Origin: an uncultured Clostridia bacterium
GTDB lineage: Bacteria; Bacillota; Clostridia; Christensenellales; CAG-138
DNA: 32,077 nt
Reading direction: 5' to 3'
Assembly (NCBI GenBank): GCA_947166925.1
Contig: CAMVGD010000019.1
Span: forward strand, 1-32,077
In this document: positions 28,579-32,077 of the stretch, piece by piece
Position numbering within the stretch: position 1 is the first letter of the stretch
How the letters are laid out: the number at the start of each line of letters is the position of its first letter
Notes under the pieces: generated by a model
What the model was told of the DNA's origin: nothing
Seen by the model: the letters and a program-made list of their open reading frames with translations, nothing else
The model's database searches: none
Program-made: the position numbers and the translations under genes

Positions 28579-28609
28579 CTGCTCCCGGGATCGGAACGCC
28601 CGGGAGCAG
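28579..28609 (+). promoter_or_regulatory. Intercistronic hairpin between YbjN-like gene and AAA-M41 gene
   Basis: CTGCTCCCGGG-ATCGGAACG-CCCGGGAGCAG, 11-bp perfect stem, no U-tract. Confidence 0.7.
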
Positions 28610-28631
28610 CATTCATAAAAGGGGGAATAAT

Positions 28632-31600
28632 ATGCAGTATATCAAGTTGTCTGTGTTTTCACGGTCTCCGATCACCCTGCTGGATTATCAAAAGAAGGGC
28701 CGCACCTTTTGGGACGACCTGAATGCAGCGATGCAGAAAAAACACGCCGAGCTGATCATGGAAAAGCAGAGCGGCGTACAGTACATTTTCTATCTTCCGT
28801 TCAACGGCGAAAAGGAAAGCGCGATCGAGGAAACGCGGGATGCGATCTCAGGGCTGGACATGGATGCAAATACCTTTCTGATCACGGTCAAGGAGATGGA
28901 CGCTTCGGAAATCGAAAAGCTGCAGAAGACGTCCGGCGGACAAGAACCCGGGAGAGATTGGCTTCATACCGCCGCGGCAGGCGCGTCTGCAGGGCAGGCC
29001 GCTTCCGGGAGCAGAGCGCCCGAACATGAGCGTGAGCAGGAGCGGGAAGCGGAAGAAAAGCCTGCGCCCGCTGTCGTCCGGGAGGACAAGGCGCCGCAGC
29101 AGGATCCGCACGGCAGGAGCGATGCGGATCAGAATGAGATCATGGACATCGCATCGGAAGCGGCACGGATCAGCGATATCAGCCAAAGGCTTCTGAAAAA
29201 GGTGCATGGTCAGCGTCACGCGGTCGACGAGGTCGTACAGACGATCTTCGAGTGCGACGCGTTCAACCGTCAGAATGGGAAACGCCGCGGACCGCTTGCC
29301 ACATTCCTGTTCACCGGACCGTCCGGCGTCGGCAAGACATACCTTGCGACGCAGTGCGCCGAAATGCTCGGCGTCGAGCCGCTCGTTGTCGATATGAGCG
29401 AGTATTCCGACAACCTTGCGAATCTGAAATTCAACGGAGATCACGGTCAGCCGGCGATCGTAACGGGATATGTGCGCAATCATCCGAACGGCATCATCAT
29501 ATTCGACGAGATCGAAAAAGCGCATATCAATACGATCTACCTGTTCCTGCAGATCCTGGATTCCGGCAAGCTGAAGGATTATAAGCTGAACAAGGACATT
29601 TCGTTCAGGGATACGATCATCTTCATCACGACAAATGCAGGACAAAGCCTGTATGACGATCCGACGGTGATCGATCTGTCCAATGTGCCGCGCCGCGTGA
29701 TCCTGGAGGCGCTGCGTACCGATATCAAGCCCGGCACGAACAACGAGCCGTTCTTCCCAGAGTGTATTACGACAAGGTTTGCGAACGGACACGTCATTCT
29801 GTTCAATCACCTCGAACCGTACGCGCTCATGCAGATCGTACGCGACGAGATCGAACTGCAGATCTCCTTCTTCCAGAGAACGTACAATATCCGGGTCAAC
29901 TGCGATCTTAAGATGCTCTCCGCCCTCGTGCTGTATTCGGCAGGCGGCGTTTCGGACGCGCGCACGCTGCGCGGGATCGCAAAGAACATGATCGTCAAGG
30001 AGCTGCAGGACATCGTTCTGCAGGCATACCGGAAGGACGGAGAAGGCATCAGACAGATGAAGGAGATCGATATCGTCGTGTCGCCTGAACAGGGCGATGA
30101 CGAAGTGGTGAATCTGTTTGTCGGGCATCAGACGATGAACGTTCCGGTCTTTGCGGACAAGGAAGTGATCGAGCAGATCTGCGGCATCCTGAAGAACGGG
30201 CACGCGCAGTATGAATTCTACAGCGACGTGAATGCGTTCAAGCGCCGCGCGAGAGGGGTCGTGGACTATATCCTGCTGGATCCGGTCGCCGGCTGCCGCC
30301 CGATGGAACGCACGCCGAACGATCTGGAGGATTATGACGCCGACGGTATTACGGTCTTCGAGTATCTCAAGGAGTTTTTCCCGGAGATCCCGATCTATTT
30401 CATGGACGTCAAGGGGTATGGAAACAATGCCTTCGGGACGCTGCTCGCAAGGGGCGGCAAGGACGTGATCCGCATCGATTCGTCCGTGCCGGAACAGGTG
30501 AAGGAGCAGCTTCTGACCCTGTCGTTTGCAGCGCAGGTCAACAATTCGACCTTCTCGCTCGGACGGTCCGGCAAGATCCTTTCCTACAACTGTTCGCAGT
30601 ATCTGCTCGATCGGGAGCATGCTGTGATCGCATTCGATACGCTTTCGATCGGCTATGCGCCCGCGTCCAAGGATACCGGTGTGATCACGCATTTTGACGA
30701 GAACACAGGCGTGTCCTTTGAAGATGTGATCGGCTGCAAGGAAGCAAAGAAAGCGCTCAAGGACTTCTGCCGGTTCGTTTCGGATCCGCGGCGGCTGCTT
30801 GCGGAGGGAAAGAAACCGCCGAAGGGCGTTCTGCTGTACGGCCCTCCGGGAACCGGCAAAACGATGCTTGCGAAAGCGCTTGCCAGCGAAGCGAAGGCCG
30901 CGTTCATTCCCACAACGGCGACGTCGTTCTTCGGTTCCCTGGTCGGTGAAAGCGAACGAAACGTCCGGGAGCTGTTCAACCGGGCAAGACGCTACGCGCC
31001 TTCGGTGATCTTCATCGACGAGGTGGATGCGATCGCCAGAGCGCGCACCGGGTCCGTCAGCACCGCGCACAACGAGGATACGCTGAATGCGTTCATTGCG
31101 GAAATGGACGGATTCTCAACGGATGAACGGCGTCCGGTGTTTATTCTTGCCGCGACGAACTACGACGTCTCCGGAGAAGGTCCCCGCGTGCTGGACGCCG
31201 CGTTCGTTCGCCGGTTTGATCGAAAGATCTTTGTCGGATTGCCGGACGCGGACGACCGTTTTGAACTGCTGAACAAGATCCTTGCCCGCCACAGCGTACA
31301 CTTCGGCGAGGATCACGACGCGATCGTTCGGAATCTTGCGGAACGCAGCTCCGGCATGAGCAATGCGGATCTGACCGTTGTGGTCGATATGTTCCTGCGC
31401 GAGTGCGAGGACAGGGAGCCGACGAGCGCGAAACTCATGGATGCATTGGATGCGTTCCGGTTCGGCGAAGTGAACGAATACGATCCGGAGGATCTGAAAC
31501 AGACCGCCTGCCACGAGTCCGGACACGCGCTGGTTGCCCGGCTGCTCGGAGAAACGCCGTCTTTCCTGACGATCGTTGCAAGAAAAAACTTCGGCGGCTT

Positions 31601-31982
31601 CATGGAGCATGCGCACAACGAGAAAAAGATGACGGCGTCGTTTACGGAGCTCATGAACCGCGTCTGTACGTCGCTGGCGGGACGCGCGGCGGAGATCGAG
31701 GTATACGGAAAGGACGCCGGCATGAACTCCGGTGCGTCTTCCGATATTGCTAATGCAAGAAAGCTGATCAAGATCGCGCTGAACGAATTCGCGATGGGCG
31801 ACAAGCTGTATCTCTCCGGAACGGACGAGGAGTGCGAGAAGCTGATGCAGGAGCAGATGGATCGGACAGCGAAGATGATCTCTGAACATCGCTCGGCGCT
31901 GGATGCGCTGACGGAACTGCTGTATGCAAGGAAAAGCCTCGATCAGACCGAACTGGAGGCATTTTTCAAAGGGCAGCTGTGA
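28632..31982 (+). CDS. Tandem AAA+ metalloprotease: N-terminal domain, ClpB-type AAA+, middle domain, FtsH-type AAA+, peptidase M41
   Basis: Walker A GPSGVGKT (29316-29339) with IIIFDEIEKAH; second Walker A GPPGTGKT (30840-30863) with VIFIDEVDAI; zinc motif HESGH (31512-31526); GASSDI third-ligand region (31731-31748); no hydrophobic TM segments. Confidence 0.93.
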   Translation: MQYIKLSVFSRSPITLLDYQKKGRTFWDDLNAAMQKKHAELIMEKQSGVQYIFYLPFNGEKESAIEETRDAISGLDMDANTFLITVKEMDASEIEKLQKTSGGQEPGRDWLHTAAAGASAGQAASGSRAPEHEREQEREAEEKPAPAVVREDKAPQQDPHGRSDADQNEIMDIASEAARISDISQRLLKKVHGQRHAVDEVVQTIFECDAFNRQNGKRRGPLATFLFTGPSGVGKTYLATQCAEMLGVEPLVVDMSEYSDNLANLKFNGDHGQPAIVTGYVRNHPNGIIIFDEIEKAHINTIYLFLQILDSGKLKDYKLNKDISFRDTIIFITTNAGQSLYDDPTVIDLSNVPRRVILEALRTDIKPGTNNEPFFPECITTRFANGHVILFNHLEPYALMQIVRDEIELQISFFQRTYNIRVNCDLKMLSALVLYSAGGVSDARTLRGIAKNMIVKELQDIVLQAYRKDGEGIRQMKEIDIVVSPEQGDDEVVNLFVGHQTMNVPVFADKEVIEQICGILKNGHAQYEFYSDVNAFKRRARGVVDYILLDPVAGCRPMERTPNDLEDYDADGITVFEYLKEFFPEIPIYFMDVKGYGNNAFGTLLARGGKDVIRIDSSVPEQVKEQLLTLSFAAQVNNSTFSLGRSGKILSYNCSQYLLDREHAVIAFDTLSIGYAPASKDTGVITHFDENTGVSFEDVIGCKEAKKALKDFCRFVSDPRRLLAEGKKPPKGVLLYGPPGTGKTMLAKALASEAKAAFIPTTATSFFGSLVGESERNVRELFNRARRYAPSVIFIDEVDAIARARTGSVSTAHNEDTLNAFIAEMDGFSTDERRPVFILAATNYDVSGEGPRVLDAAFVRRFDRKIFVGLPDADDRFELLNKILARHSVHFGEDHDAIVRNLAERSSGMSNADLTVVVDMFLRECEDREPTSAKLMDALDAFRFGEVNEYDPEDLKQTACHESGHALVARLLGETPSFLTIVARKNFGGFMEHAHNEKKMTASFTELMNRVCTSLAGRAAEIEVYGKDAGMNSGASSDIANARKLIKIALNEFAMGDKLYLSGTDEECEKLMQEQMDRTAKMISEHRSALDALTELLYARKSLDQTELEAFFKGQL

Positions 31983-32024
31983 ACCGGCGAAACAAAACAG
32001 TCAAAAAGAGCGGACCGTACAGAA

Positions 32025-32077
32025 TGATCTGAACCCAAAAAGTTAGACACGAAACGGAAATTAAGCGGCATCAAGGG
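32025..32077. mobile_element. Probable terminus of an IS3-family element (truncated by window)
   Basis: TGATCTGAACCCAAAAAGTTAGACAC resembles IS3/IS150-type terminal inverted repeats; reverse strand reads ...LDAA-stop before the end, compatible with a transposase C-terminus. Confidence 0.5.

Noticed and set aside
28848-31070. 740-aa minus-strand ORF over the AAA-M41 gene
   Set aside because: Antisense shadow of a protein with two complete Walker motifs.

Overview
32 kb, high-GC window from an anaerobic Bacillota (Clostridia-like) genome; the lineage is inferred from gene content only. Housekeeping genes on the left: prfB 3' end, hpf, secA. In the middle: an ECF sigma factor followed by a membrane-anchored beta-helix protein, a class M-like sirtuin/macrodomain pair, and rubrerythrin, desulfoferrodoxin and PRTase genes. 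On the minus strand is a tightly coupled operon rnfC - rnfD::rnfG (one fused ORF) - rnfE - rnfA - rnfB - nrfA (pentaheme, CxxCK) - resB - ccsA. At the right end is a plus-strand three-gene cassette: a CASTOR/POLLUX-like ion channel, a YbjN-like small protein, and an 1116-aa protein combining a ClpB-type AAA+ module, a middle domain, an FtsH-type AAA+ module and an M41 metalloprotease, with no visible FtsH transmembrane region. The window ends in what looks like an IS3-family terminus. The most interesting signals are: (1) the channel/YbjN/tandem-AAA-M41 cassette; (2) the Rnf-NrfA-ResBC operon with the RnfD-RnfG fusion and no NrfH; (3) arrays of mini-hairpins whose stems vary but stay complementary, joined by constant 8-nt linkers (TGAATTG or TGATATC type); (4) a likely leaderless macrodomain mRNA; (5) intercistronic hairpins at two stoichiometry-sensitive gene junctions. 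All calls come from reading the sequence; no database search was run, so novelty is unverified.
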